A stretch of DNA of 64,000 nucleotides from Gordionus sp. m RMFG-2023 (GCF_954871325.1 NC_088776.1:62148954-62212953); one strand, 5' to 3'; counted from the first letter of the stretch, positions 36,348-48,833 are shown. A program made the numbers and translations. The notes: a model not told the origin generated them from the sequence alone.

Positions 36348-37231
36348 ATCATACCAATATATGGGGGTTGGGTAATGCATGATAAATGTAGTTTTGATTT
36401 TTAGTTTTTTGCTAATTTTTATTTGGATTTTTTTTTATTTTTGAATTTAAATTTATTTTATGTGATGGATTGTTTGTATACACTCTTATAATATAGTATG
36501 ACCTAGCAATATATTATATCGATAAATAATTTTATATAAGCGAGGGCCACAATTATTGACAGCTATTAAGATGTATCATCTTATTATTTTTCATTAAGAG
36601 TTAAAATTTAAATTTAATCAAGAGAATAAAAATTGCTTATCAGTATTGAAAACGCTATGCATGATGGTATGTGGATGGAAATTATGCCATGTCTCCAAAA
36701 AATTTTTTACAATTATATATCATTATAGTATCAATAAATTATTTATTACATTTCTAATATGTTTGGTAAATACATCAATCTGGGTATTGATTAATAAAAT
36801 GAAATATGAGGTGGATAATAATAAAACCAAACCTGAACGATAGCGTATAGGTAGTAGGACACCGAAAACGAAATCGCAGAGTTATCATACCCTGATTCTC
36901 TTTAATGAACCTTTGCAAGGAATACTATGATGGAGTTCGAAGATTGCAGATTTTATTAGAGCGATTTCCTTCAGTATTCGACGTCAATCCATATAATTAT
37001 AATTCTAAATTATTAAAATTGTTTATTACAATAATCATGATTTACCAATAAAATAAATAATTAATATTATAAAATTTTGTAAAATTTAATCTACTTAATA
37101 TCGTAACTAAGGAGAGATATCGTATATATAACTCTAGCAAATAATTTTTAAATAAGAAATGCATGAATATTACTAAAGTATTTTTTTCCATTATTAATTT
37201 GAACTTAAATCAACATTTTACCTTGTTTAAG

Positions 37232-37246
37232 CATATTTTATGGTGG
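37232..37246 (+). CDS. Candidate micro-exon, 15 nt (A-Y-F-M-V)
   Basis: The acceptor accttgtttaag is followed by 15 nt open in phase 1 and the donor GTATAT. No paralogous copy supports it. Confidence 0.25.
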
Positions 37247-37637
37247 GTATATGAGTAACCTTTATTAATGAATAGGACTTAAAAAAATTTAGCTTATAAA
37301 TAAATTATATTTTTATAATTCTAAAATACTAATATGTCTATACCTTATAGATTATATCGATTATAATCCAAATAAAAATATACCGATATTAGACCTTAAC
37401 TAAACTCTATTAATATGAAAAAAAAATTTCGGGGTTTTTTTTCGGAATTCGAATCAAATATTTGATATTTTTTCTAATGCTGAATTAATCTTATATTAAC
37501 TTAACAAAATTTTTATTAAAAGTTATGAACATGCTATATCATTAAAACATAAAGTAAACCATATTTAAAATGACTATTTATACGAAATCTCAAGGACTTA
37601 ATGATACCTGTATCGATATAAATTTCAGCGATTTTAG

Positions 37638-37649
37638 ATATTCATTGCC
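37638..37649 (+). CDS. Candidate micro-exon, 12 nt (D-I-H-C)
   Basis: The acceptor cagcgattttag is followed by ATATTCATTGCC and a consensus donor, GTAAGT. Phase 1 reading is DIHC. The excellent donor is the main support; there is no paralogous copy. Confidence 0.3.
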
Positions 37650-37722
37650 GTAAGTAATAGACTTTTTAAGAATTCCTTGTGATTACCTTTAACTTTCTTC
37701 CTCTTGCTTTTAATATTATTAG

Positions 37723-37778
37723 GGCTAGAAAATCAATTAACCAAAAGACGTCTTAAATTACGGGAACAAAACAATTGA
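37723..37778 (+). CDS. Candidate last coding exon (basic coiled tail)
   Basis: A strong pyrimidine tract (ctttcttcctcttgctttt) leads to an AG, after which a phase-1 frame reads GLENQLTKRRLKLREQNN and stops at TGA. The phase matches the gene and the peptide is helix-like and basic, unlike the acidic body. Two convincing micro-exons follow at 38163 and 38350, so it is either an alternative end or the end of one gene before another. Confidence 0.35.
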
Positions 37779-38162
37779 TTGTTTAGGTGGCTGTATTTTT
37801 TGCTTTTTAAGTCACTCGCCGAGGCAGGTCTAGTTTGAATGAATATTTATGAATCTTAATCATTCTATTGATCTTTAAATTGAAACATAGAAGATGGGTT
37901 GTCTGCCTTTTGAAAGGACAATATAAAAGCGATCTTTAGGCTCTCTATATGTGTGCCTTTGAGATCATTGTCTTGCCATTATGATTCAAACTATTATAAA
38001 TCACAAATTTTCCCTCAGGAATTTTTTATATCTTAGGGTTAAAAGATCCCAAAATTTAAAAATTAATTTGAATTTAAAAGAACTCAATTTTGGACATATT
38101 TTTTATTATATATATATATATTACTATCTTAAATAAAGCTTTTTATATTTTATATAAACAAG

Positions 38163-38183
38163 TTAAAGAAGTTATTGGTGAAG
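38163..38183 (+). CDS. Micro-exon, 21 nt (V-K-E-V-I-G-E)
   Basis: The acceptor atataaacaag resembles the attaacaag acceptors of the VVEE and VLEE exons. The 21-nt exon reads VKEVIGE in phase 1 and is followed by the donor GTATGA. No copy elsewhere in the window. Confidence 0.5.
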
Positions 38184-38349
38184 GTATGAATATTTATTTT
38201 CTAAAATAAATCACCTTACTAATTAATAAAATGCAAATTTTTATAAACCTTTAATATCATTATAGTTTCTTATCTTAGTTCAGAATTTTATAAGAAATCT
38301 ATAATTAAAAATTTGAGTATTTTACAGAATATATTTTTTTATTAACAAG

Positions 38350-38370
38350 TGCCTCTGTCGATTTATCTAG
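38350..38370 (+). CDS. Micro-exon, 21 nt (V-P-L-S-I-Y-L)
   Basis: The acceptor ttttattaacaag, again of the aacaag type, is followed by 21 nt in phase 1 reading VPLSIYL and the donor GTAATA. No copy elsewhere. Confidence 0.45.
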   Translation, partial: CLCRFI

Positions 38371-41300
38371 GTAATAATATTTGTTTTGTAAAAATAATTA
38401 ATCACCCAAAATACTTTACTACCTTTATGTTTTTCGAAATTTTTTGTAAAGCACATTTCATTACCAAGATAAAAAATTAAATTTTAGCATTAAACTACAA
38501 GGCATATGTTATATAAACCCTATAAACGAATTTGATAAAATAAAAATTTTAACTTTAAACATTTCTAGATGTAATTAAGCGAAAATAATTTAAAATTTTA
38601 TTCTTTAAATAATAAACTATGTAACCTTCTAATAACCTAACCATTGTTTACATAAAATGTATATAACTAAATATAATAAATTTCAATTATTCTAGGAATA
38701 ATTGCTTTCACCTATTATAACTATTTCTGTTAACTATAATTTTAAATATTTATTAAAATTTTAAAATATTTTGATGCATTGAAATTAAATAAAATTATTA
38801 ATGTCATATATTAATAAATTAAAGATAATTCGAAAAGAATGCCGAAATTTTCTTACCGTTTTTCCAAAAAAACTATCTAAATCATTGTTTAAACAATATT
38901 TTATTTTAAGATCTAACCAACTGTAGAATTCAGAATTAAGAATATCATAGGTATCTTTATAAAATTAAACATACGCTAAAATTTCAATAACATAATTGTG
39001 ATAGTAATTATACTTCTATAGTATGTTTATTTATTCAACAGAAAGAAAATTAATATATAAATTTTCCATTATATAAACTTTTGCATTTAATGATAATTTA
39101 AATATTCTATTTATAGACGCAAAACAATATAAAAATAAGATAATATTTATAACTAAATACTATTAAAATATAAAGTATTACTACATGCATTAAAAAAAAT
39201 TTTATAAAATGAGAAAAAAATTATTTTGTTATTTGGGAAATAGGATGAAATAACAATATTAATATGCCAACATTTCATAAATAAGGTGAGGGAAGGGGGT
39301 AGTTCATGTAGCTCTACATGCTAGTCTTTCATAATTATAATTTTACTTTTAAAAAAAATATAATTTACATTAATTGGGGCTAATTGACCTTATAGTTGTA
39401 ATTTGTAATCATAATTCCAATAATGAATTAACTTTATATATTATATTAAAACTGACCTTATTAAACTAAATTAATGCAATTAATCATATAATTTCCTAGA
39501 ATGAATTAACTTTATAGATTACATTAAAACTTACCAATTAATATTACAAGATTATACTAACAATTGTTATATATGAAGCGATTTAGAATCGAATTCATCA
39601 AAAATAATCTATTTTTTAAAAACATTTCTTTTTCTTTAGTAAAATACGCTAGTAGCAGGAATATATGGCAATTTTTTTCATGTCGTGTCTTATCATCGAT
39701 TTTTCTTTTAATAAGTTGTGCAAAAAATTTGTTACAATAACATATTTTATAATATATTCTTACCAATTTTTAGTATTTAAATAATTTTATTTACAAACGA
39801 ATTAAAAAATATGTAAATGTTTACCATTAAATATGTAACATTGTATTAAGATTAGATTTAAAAATTTTATAAAAAATATATTGGTTAAATAATTTTCAAT
39901 ATTTCAGAAAATTTTTAGATGCATAGGTTCTTTTTATTGTCAAATCCATGGTATTAAAAAGTAGTCACTTAAATTACTTAGATATTATACCCCTTTTTAT
40001 ATAACATACAAATAACGAATTATCTTTCCGGAGTTAGAGTTTGTAGATAAACTTATTTATTAAAAGATATGGTTAGGAATTATATTTTTTTGAATTAATC
40101 TTAATTTTAAAAAATAACTTATTGATGCAAATAAGTCTATTAAACTTATTTTAGGTTCAATTACTTAAAACTTTTAATTCATTTTTCTGAGCGAAAATTT
40201 TATTAATGTATACATAAAATTTCACAAAAGTGATAAAGTTCCTAAAATTTAAGTGGAAACATGGTCAAGAATTCTGACTCTCACTATTAAATGATCCCAT
40301 TAGACATTTAGCTTTTAGATTATTTAGTAATTTTTCTTTTATAAGAATTACATTTTTTTTTATATTCGATGACACTACTATTTTTTAATGATTTAATCCT
40401 GCATCAAATGCAACCCGTTGATTCAAAGCGTAGACATGGCTTAAATTGTATTTTTAATCAAGGGCGACATCAACGCCACTCAGCTGTAAACCATATAATT
40501 AATAGAAGCCTAACAGCTGCACACATTCCAAACAATCTTTAACTATCAAATTTATCTCAAGTAGATGTTTTAAGACCTGATGGTATGACAACCACAAATC
40601 ACTCATATGGGACTACGTGTGTCTCATCATCTCTTCAAACATAAATTTCAATTTAATAACACAGGCAAAAAGACAAACAACAAAATTTTAAAAATTTCAT
40701 ATTTACTCCAGTAGTGACTTCTACTAACGGGCATTTTTCGCCTTCAACATTTATGTTTTTAAAAAATCTTGGTAATAATTCACAAATGAACCCAGAGAAT
40801 TTCTTTTTATTCGACAAAATATTCAAATAGAAATTTTTATAGACACAATTATGGTTCCTTTTTGGGGACTCAATTATAGAATTTTATTTTTAATTATATA
40901 ATTATAAATTTATAAATTATAATTTTTTTAATTAGGTTTTTAAAAAAAATATTTAATGAATAATATTTTATAAGAAAAAAAAACCAATGTATTTCTTCGT
41001 TTTAATTTAATAAAATGGTTTTCTTAATCTTAGCTAGCCGTCATATGTTTCCAACATAATATTTAATTTTTATAGAAATTCGAGTTGATTATTTCTCTCT
41101 CTATTTTTTTCCCTATTTTTCCATTTAAAAAAATATATTTTTTTTAGATATATTCCATCGCTTTTTTTTACATTCTTAATTTTAGCTCTAAAAGATTATA
41201 AAAAATTTAATATAATTTCTGAAAATATCTTTAGAATATCCTGAAATACGTAACATAAATATTTACTATTACATATTAAATTATTCAATCGTTTTATTTA

Positions 41301-43201
41301 GGAATAACAAATTTTATATATAATAAAAAATATTTTTACCTTTATTTGCCAATTTTATAATAATGTTATAATAAATTTAAAATGAGTCAAAGGTATAGAT
41401 TTATAACAATATAAATCCATAATCAAAGGTTATGGAATCTATTTCACGCTCGAATATTTCGGGAAAAATTTGTTTAAAATTTTTAAAAACATATTTAATT
41501 AATAATTGTAACATTTTTCATTTTATAATAATATTATGGTATCTTTTTAAATGTTGATCCTATTTTGCTAGAAATATAATTTCGATTTGTATAAAATACC
41601 AACAATTATAAATGTATTAAAAGACAAATATTGCCTGATTAACGATATTAACTCATCGATAACCATCGATTTATGCATGCAATATTTTATAGTTTAAATT
41701 TTTTTTTTCACTTATTGTAGTTTTATAGGAGTAAGAACAATGATATTTTTATAACCGCAACTAAGATATATCACAAAACAATTTATAAAATTAATAAATA
41801 TTTTATATATTTTTTGAACATTAAAAATTTATTTACTATTTAATAGTAAATCCACTTACAGTTAGGAAAAAGATTTTAAAGTAAATTAATAAGCAAAAAG
41901 ACCTTCGACCGGTTTAATTTATATTAGTATATGATGAGTGTATCCTATGATAAAGTCATTAAAAACAGGTTTTTACGACTTCGAACTCGAATAAATATTC
42001 GTTAAGATAGAATTAGACCTAAATAGTGCCACTTTAGCTTACCTAAGAACATTCTTGTATGGGCATAATGGTTTGGCATGGCTTTCTTCGGGTCTGACCA
42101 ATACTTAAAATAATATTCTTTTAGCTAAATCTTAATCGGGTCATTTTGGAAAATCGAATCGAACTTTTTAAAAAACTCTTAATTCTATGTATCGTTATGA
42201 TAAATATTTTTACATTGTTAAATAGAATTTTATTTTTATTTTCACCGAAAAAGTGAGTTTCATCCGTTTTAACATTAAACTGAAAATTCAATGATTATCA
42301 TTACTATGTTTTTCTATGATCCATCGATTTTTAAAAATGATCAATTTAATAAATATAATTATTAGAAATAAATATTATATTGATTAACCATTACTTTATA
42401 TTGTGAATTCAACCGCTAAACTGTTTAACGAAAAAAAAAATTTTTAATGTGTTTTTATATATATATATATATATGTTGCTTTCTCTTTATTTCTATCATC
42501 TCCTAATTAAACCTGCAAGCTAATATCCAACAGATATTTTTCTTATTTTAAAATTTCCAAAAATTATATTCCACTTTCATTTATATAATTTTTTTTATTG
42601 GATGTTTAATGCTATAGTGGATAATTTTATTATTCAAGTATATTATTATCTTATTAAATACGAATTTATCATTAACATTAAAATATCAATTTTTGTCTCT
42701 CTAACTCTCTTTCCTCCTTCCTTTTCTTTTCCTCCAGTTCCTTTCTTCCCATGTTAATATTGAATATTAATATATTATTCAAAGTTTACTTAATGTTTAT
42801 GAAATATTTTATGAATATATTAAGGGCCTATATAGCAATGGAAATCAAAAATTTATACCCAATTATCAATGACATTTACATATTTTTTTATTTGATGATG
42901 AAATTTATAGCTTTATTTGTACACATTCGTAATTACTAAATGATCTATAATTTCTTTTTTTTTACTATGACATATTTAATTAATTTATAATTTTAAAATT
43001 ATTTTGATTCATATGTAAACATTTATTTATAATTATATTTTATATTAGTTTTTATTATACATATCTGGGATATTTATCACTAAAAAACTTTTAATTCTTC
43101 AAAATTAAAAATATCTCATTTTTAATTTGATATTTATTATTGGCTTTAACAGTTTATAAATTTATAATTTTTAAAAAATAAAACTTAACAATCATTAGTT
43201 A
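38371..43201. other. No gene recognised; AT-rich
   Basis: A local duplication of about 77 bp (gaattaactttata near 39424 and 39501), a GC-richer patch at 40390-40640 with no open frame, a (TA)n run at 42456 and a long pyrimidine tract ending in cctccag at 42737. One weak phase-1 candidate of 15 nt lies at 41235-41249 (EYPEI, donor GTAACA) without support. Confidence 0.5.
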
Positions 43202-43209
43202 GTTAAGAT
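43202..43209. repeat. Target site duplication, left (GTTAAGAT)
   Basis: Identical to 48834-48841, immediately outside the foldback element. Confidence 0.9.
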
Positions 43210-43249
43210 TAGTGTTGTTAATCGGCTTAGCCGAGTCGGCTCGAACAGA

Positions 43250-43755
43250 GCTCACCCAAATTTTGGGTCGTTTTTTTCGACTCCAACTCAAAGTTTTGGT
43301 CGTTTTTTACGACTTCGACCAGAGTTCAAGCCGAAAAAAACGACTTCGACCCAAAATATGGGTCGTTTTTTTCGACTCCGACCCAAGTCCAAGCCGAAAA
43401 AAACGACCTCGACCCAAAATATGGGTCGTTTTTTACGACTCCGACTCAAAATTTGGGTCGTATTTTTCGACTCAAACTTGAAATTTGGGTCGTATTTTTC
43501 GACTTAAACTTGAAGTTTGGGTCATATTTTTCGACTCAAACTTGAAGTTTGGGTCGTATTTTTCGACTAAAACTTGAAGTTTGGGTCGTATTTTTTGACT
43601 CAAACTTGAAGTTTGGGTCGTATTTTTCGACTCCAACTCAAAGTTTGGGTCGTTTTTCTGACTCAGACTCAAACATCGGGTCGTTTTATTCAATCCGACC
43701 CAAAATATGGATCTTTTTTTTAAAGACGACTTAAAGTTAGGGTTGCTTTTTTTCA
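43250..43755. repeat. GTCG-rich subterminal arm with 32-bp subrepeats
   Basis: GGGTCG recurs exactly 32 bp apart at 43455, 43487, 43519 (variant) and 43551, and at looser spacing elsewhere. Units read gggtcgtatttttcgactca followed by aacttgaagttt. Palindromes such as CGACCCA-aaata-TGGGTCG occur within the outer half. The mirrored copies are 48280-48790, 60290-60790 and 62975-63410. The CpG-rich composition contrasts sharply with the surrounding DNA. Arrays of short subterminal motifs are known transposase-binding sites in hAT elements; that role here is inference. Confidence 0.8.
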
Positions 43756-43919
43756 CCCCTAACCCAATTATCTAGATCATTTTTTTCGACCAAAAGTCAA
43801 ATAACATTTAGTATATATTAATATTATAGGCGGGAAAGTTACTTAAAGCTTCTTTAAATTATAATGCTCTGATTAACTATTCATCATAGTTATATTTTAA
43901 AATTTTTAAGTGATGTACC

Positions 43920-45428
43920 ATAGAAAAGTGCCATTTGTCATGATAATTATTTTTGAACTTTTTTAAATGAAATAGATAAAAATCTATATTGTAGACATGT
44001 TAAATCAAAATTTCAGTGATGATGTACCATAGATAAGTGGTAATTGTCATAATCGCTATTTTTGAACTTTTTTGAGTTTTTTTAAAGCAAATTGCTAAAA
44101 ATATATATTCTAAACATGTTAAATTAAAAATTCAGTGAGGATGTATCATAGATAGGTGACAATTGTCATAATCGCTATTTTTTAACTTTTTCAAATTTTT
44201 TTAAAGGAAATATCTAAAAATATATATTCTAAACATGTTAAATTAAAAATTCAGTGAGGATGTATCATAGATAGGTGACAATTGTCATAATCGCTATTTT
44301 TGAACTTTTTTAAATTTTTTTAAAGGAAATATCTAAAAATATATATTCTAAACATGTTAAATTAAAAATTCAGTGAGGATGTATCATAGATAGGTGACAA
44401 TTGTCATAATCAATATTTTTGAACTTTTTTCAATTTTTTTAAAGCAAATAGCTAAAAATATATATTCTAAACATGTTAAATTAAAAATTCAGTGAGGATG
44501 TATCATATATAGGTGACAATTGTCATAATCGCTATTTTTGAACTTTTTCAAACTTTTTTAAAGGAAATATCTAAAAATATATATTCTAAACATGTTAAAT
44601 TAAAAATTCAGTGAGGATGTATCATAGATAGGTGACAATTGTCATAATCGCTATTTTTAAACTTTTTCAAATTTTTTTAAAGGAAATAGCAAAAAATATA
44701 TATTCTAACCATGTTAAATTAAAAATTCAGTGAGGATGTATCATAGATATGTGACAATTGTCATAATCGCTATTTTTGAACTTTTATAAATTTTTTTAAA
44801 GGAAATATCTAAAAATATATATTCTAAACATGTTAAATTAAAAATTCAGTGAGGATGTATCATAGATAGGTGACAATTGTCATAATCAATATTTTTGAAC
44901 TTTTTTCAATTTTTTTAAAGCAAATAGCTAAAAATATATATTCTAAACATGTTAAATTAAAAATTCAGTGAGGATGTATCATATATAGGTGACAATTGTC
45001 ATAATCGCTATTTTTGAACTTTTTCAAATTTTTTAAAGGAAATATCTAAAAATATATATTCTAAACATGTTAAATTTAAAATTCAGTGAGGATGTATCAT
45101 ATATAGGTGACAATTGTCATAATCGCTATTTTTGAAATTTTTGAAATTTTTTTAAAGGAAATATCTAAAAATATATATTCTAAACATGTTAAATTAAAAA
45201 TTCAGTGAGGATGTATCATAGATAGGTGACAATTGTCAAAATCGCTATTTTTGAACTTTTTCAAATTTTTTAAAGGAAAGAGCTAAAAATATATATTCTA
45301 AGCATGTTAAATTAAAATTTCAGTGAGGATGTATCATAGATAGGTGACAATTATCATAATCGCTATTTTTGAACTTTTTCAAATTTTTTTAAAGAAGATA
45401 GCTAAAAATATATATTCTAAACATGTTA
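43920..45428 (+). repeat. 119-bp tandem array, left arm of copy 1
   Basis: The marker acatgttaaat recurs at 43995, 44114, 44233, 44352, 44471, 44590, 44709, 44828 and so on to 45421, about 12 units. Each unit contains the palindrome GACAATTGTC and the phrases cagtgaggatgtatcatag and aatcgctatttttgaac. The variant cataatcaatatttttg recurs four units apart (44405, 44882), a sign of higher-order duplication. Confidence 0.9.
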
Positions 45429-48135
45429 ACGTCACCTATCTATGATACATCCTCACTGAATTTTTAATTTAACATGTTTAGAATATATATTTTTAGATAT
45501 TTCCTTTTAAAAAATTTGAAAAAGTTCAAAAATAGCGATTATGACAATTGTCACCTATCTATGATACATCCTCACTGAAATTTTAATTTAACATGTTTAG
45601 AATATATAATTAAAGCTATTTCCTTTAAAAAAATTTGAAAAAGTTCAAAAATAGCGATTATGACAATTGTCACCTATCTATGATACATCCTCACTGAATT
45701 TTTAATTTAACATGTTTAGAATATATATTTTTAGATATTTCCTTTAAAAAAATTTGAAAAAGTTCAAAAATAGCGATTATGACAATTACCTATATATGAT
45801 ACATCCTCACTGAATTTTAAATTTAACATGTTTAGAATATATATTTTAAGATGTTTCCTTTAAAAAAATTTAAAAAAGTTCAAAAATAGCGATTATGACA
45901 ATTGTCACATATCTATGATACATCCTCACTGAATTTTTAATTTAACATGGTTAGAATATATATTTTTTGCTATTTCCTTTAAAAAAATTGAAAAAAGTTC
46001 AAAAATAGCGATTATGACAATTGTCACCTATCTATGATACATCCTCACTGAATTTTTAATTTAACATGTTTATAATATATATTTTTAGCAATTTGCTTTA
46101 AAAAACTCAAAAAAGTTCAAAAATAGCGATTATGACAATTGTCACCTATCTATGATACATCCTCACTGAATTTTTAATTTAACATGTTTAGAATATATAT
46201 TTTTAGATATTTCCTTTAAAAAAATTTGAAAAAGTTCAAAAATAGCGATTATGACAATTGTCACCTATCTATGATACATCCTCACTGAATTTTCAATTTA
46301 ACATGTTTAGAATATATATTTTTAGATATTTCCTTTAAAGAAATTTGAAAAAGTTTAAAAATAGCGATTATGACAATTGTCACCTATCTATGATACATCC
46401 TCACTGAAATTTTAATTTAACATGTTTAGAATATATAATTAAAGCTATTTCCTTTAAAAAAATTTGAAAAAGTTCAAAAATAGCGATTATGACAATTGTC
46501 ACCTATCTATGATACATCCTCACTGAATTTTTAATTTAACATGTTTAGAATATATATTTTTAGATATTTCCTTTAAAAAAATTTGAAAAAGTTCAAAAAT
46601 AGCGATTATGACAATTGTCACCTATCTATGATACATCCTCACTGAAATTTTAATTTAACATGTTTAGAATATATAATTAAAGCTATTTCCTTTAAAAAAA
46701 TTTGAAAAAGTTCAAAAATAGCGATTATGACAATTGTCACCTATCTATGATACATCCTCACTGAATTTTTAATTTAACATGTTTAGAATATATATTTTTA
46801 GATATTTCCTTTAAAAAAATTTGAAAAAGTTCAAAAATAGCGATTATGACAATTACCTATATATGATACATCCTCACTGAATTTTAAATTTAACATGTTT
46901 AGAATATATATTTTAAGATGTTTCCTTTAAAAAAATTTAAAAAAGTTCAAAAATAGCGATTATGACAATTGTCACATATCTATGATACATCCTCACTGAA
47001 TTTTTAATTTAACATGGTTAGAATATATATTTTTTGCTATTTCCTTTAAAAAAATTGAAAAAAGTTCAAAAATAGCGATTATGACAATTGTCACCTATCT
47101 ATGATACATCCTCACTGAATTTTTAATTTAACATGTTTATAATATATATTTTTAGCAATTTGCTTTAAAAAAACTCAAAAAAGTTCAAAAATAGCGATTA
47201 TGACAATTGTCACCTATCTATGATACATCCTCACTGAATTTTTAATTTAACATGTTTAGAATATATATTTTTAGATATTTCCTTTAAAAAAATTTGAAAA
47301 AGTTCAAAAATAGCGATTATGACAATTGTCACCTATCTATGATACATCATCACTGAATTTTCAATTTAACATGTTTAGAATATATATTTTTAGATATTTC
47401 CTTTAAAGAAATTTGAAAAAGTTTAAAAATAGCGATTATGACAATTGTCACCTATCTATGATACATCCTCACTGAAATTTTAATTTAACATGTTTAGAAT
47501 ATATAATTAAAGCTATTTCCTTTAAAAAAATTTGAAAAAGTTCAAAAATAGCGATTATGACAATTGTCTCACCTATCTATGATACATCCTCACTGAATTT
47601 TTAATTTAACATGTTTAGAATATATATTTTTAGATATTTCCTTTAAAAAAATTTGAAAAAGTTCAAAAATAGCGATTATGACAATTGTCACCTATATATG
47701 ATATATCCTCACTGAATTTTAAATTTAACATGTTTAGAATATATATTTTAAGATGTTTCCTTTAAAAAAATTTAAAAAAGTTCAAAAATAGCGATTATGA
47801 CAATTGTCACATATCTATGATACATCCTCACTGAATTTTTAATTTAACATGGTTAGAATATATATTTTTTGCTATTTCCTTTAAAAAAATTGAAAAAAGT
47901 TCAAAAATAGCGATTATGACAATTGTCACCTATCTATGATACATCCTCACTGAATTTTTAATTTAACATGTTTATAATATATATTTTTAGCAATTTGCTT
48001 TAAAAAAACTCAAAAAAGTTCAAAAATAGCGATTATGACAATTACCACTTATCTATGGTACATCATCACTGAAATTTTGATTTAACATGTCTACAATATA
48101 TATTTTTATCTATTTCATTTAAAAAAGTTCAAAAA
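45429..48135 (-). repeat. 119-bp tandem array, right arm of copy 1 (inverted)
   Basis: About 22 units in reverse orientation to the left arm. Variant units recur in the same order: the gctatttcc unit after aacatggttagaat at 45948, 47017 and 47850; the gcaatttgc unit at about 46068, 47137 and 47970; the short cacaattacc-type unit at 45784 and 46853. Spacings near 1069 bp (9 units) and 833 bp (7 units) show that blocks of units were copied by unequal exchange. Confidence 0.85.
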
Positions 48136-48833
48136 TAATTATCATGACAAATGGCACTTTTCTATGGTACATCACTTAAAAATTTTAAAATATAACTATG
48201 ATGAATAGTTAATCAGAGCATTATAATTTAAAGAAGCTTTAAGTAACTTTCCCGCCTATAATATTAATATATACTAAATGTTATTTGACTTTTGGTCGAA
48301 AAAAATGATCTAGATATTGGGTTAGGGGTGAAAAAAAGCAACCCTAACTTTAAGTCGTCTTTAAAAAGAAAGATCCATATTTTGGGTCGGATTGAATAAA
48401 ACGACCCGATGTTTGAGTCTGAGTCAGAAAAACAACCCAATCTTTGAGTTGGAGTCGAAAAATACGACCCAAACTTCAAGTTTTAGTCGAAAAATACGAC
48501 CCAAACTTCAAGTTTGAGTCGAAAAATATGACCCAAACTTCAAGTTTAAGTCGAAAAATACGACCCAAATTTCAAGTTTGAGTCGAAAAATACGACCCAA
48601 ATTTTGAGTCGGAGTCGTAAAAAACGACCCATATTTTGGGTCGAGGTCGTTTTTTTCGGCTTGGACTTGGGTCGGAGTCGAAAAAAACGACCCATATTTT
48701 GGGTCGAAGTCGTTTTTTTCGGCTTGAACTCGGGTCGAAATCGAAAAAAACGACCCAAACATTGAGTCGGAGTCGAATAAAACGACCCGAGCTTTGGGTC
48801 GGGGTCGCGACTCGCGGCGTTTTAACAACACTA

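Larger units (their letters stand above)
3811..38370 (+). other. Micro-exon gene locus (secreted acidic modular protein), whole extent
   Basis: The locus runs from a signal-peptide exon (3811) through about 25-30 very small exons and two acidic exons (23054-23245, 34395-34646) to outlying candidates near 38.3 kb. Every exon called is a multiple of 3 nt (except the first) and lies between AG and GT in phase 1. Three diverged blocks repeat the same exon order: VVEE, VIK, VDE, VLEE, V(I/M)N(V/I), DEE, (V/A)HQ, A(A/V)(E/K)Y(F/L)(E/K), V(E/D)..ALE. Substitutions inside exons are in frame, whereas introns differ by frequent indels. The residue at each junction depends on the last base of the preceding exon. 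Schistosome MEG proteins and aphid bicycle proteins have a similar layout, but no sequence relationship is seen and bicycle exons are reported mostly in phase 2. Whether this is one gene or several, and where it ends, is not settled. Confidence 0.65.
43210..48833. mobile_element. Foldback transposon copy 1, hAT-type ends (5.6 kb)
   Basis: Termini are TAGTGTTGTTAA...TTAACAACACTA with a perfect 8-bp target duplication (GTTAAGAT). From outside in, each arm has (1) about 550 bp of GTCG-rich sequence with a 32-bp subrepeat (gggtcgtatttttcgactca core) and nested palindromes, (2) about 150-200 bp of AT-rich spacer containing ataggcgggaaagttac, and (3) a tandem array of 119-bp units. The arms meet head to head near 45428. 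The left array has about 12 units, the right about 22. Open frames seen in the GTCG-rich arms are by-products of the 32-bp repeat. No transposase is present, so it depends on one encoded elsewhere. The 8-bp duplication and TAGTG ends point to hAT; P-type elements also make 8-bp duplications. Confidence 0.9.

Noticed and set aside
43212-43756. Open frames of 60-107 codons in the GTCG-rich arms of both foldback copies (also near 48264-48889, 60356-60553 and 63151-63478)
   Set aside because: They exist on both strands and in several frames at once because the 32-bp subrepeat lacks stops. The peptides are simple echoes of the repeat (FDSDP, FGSYFSTQT).
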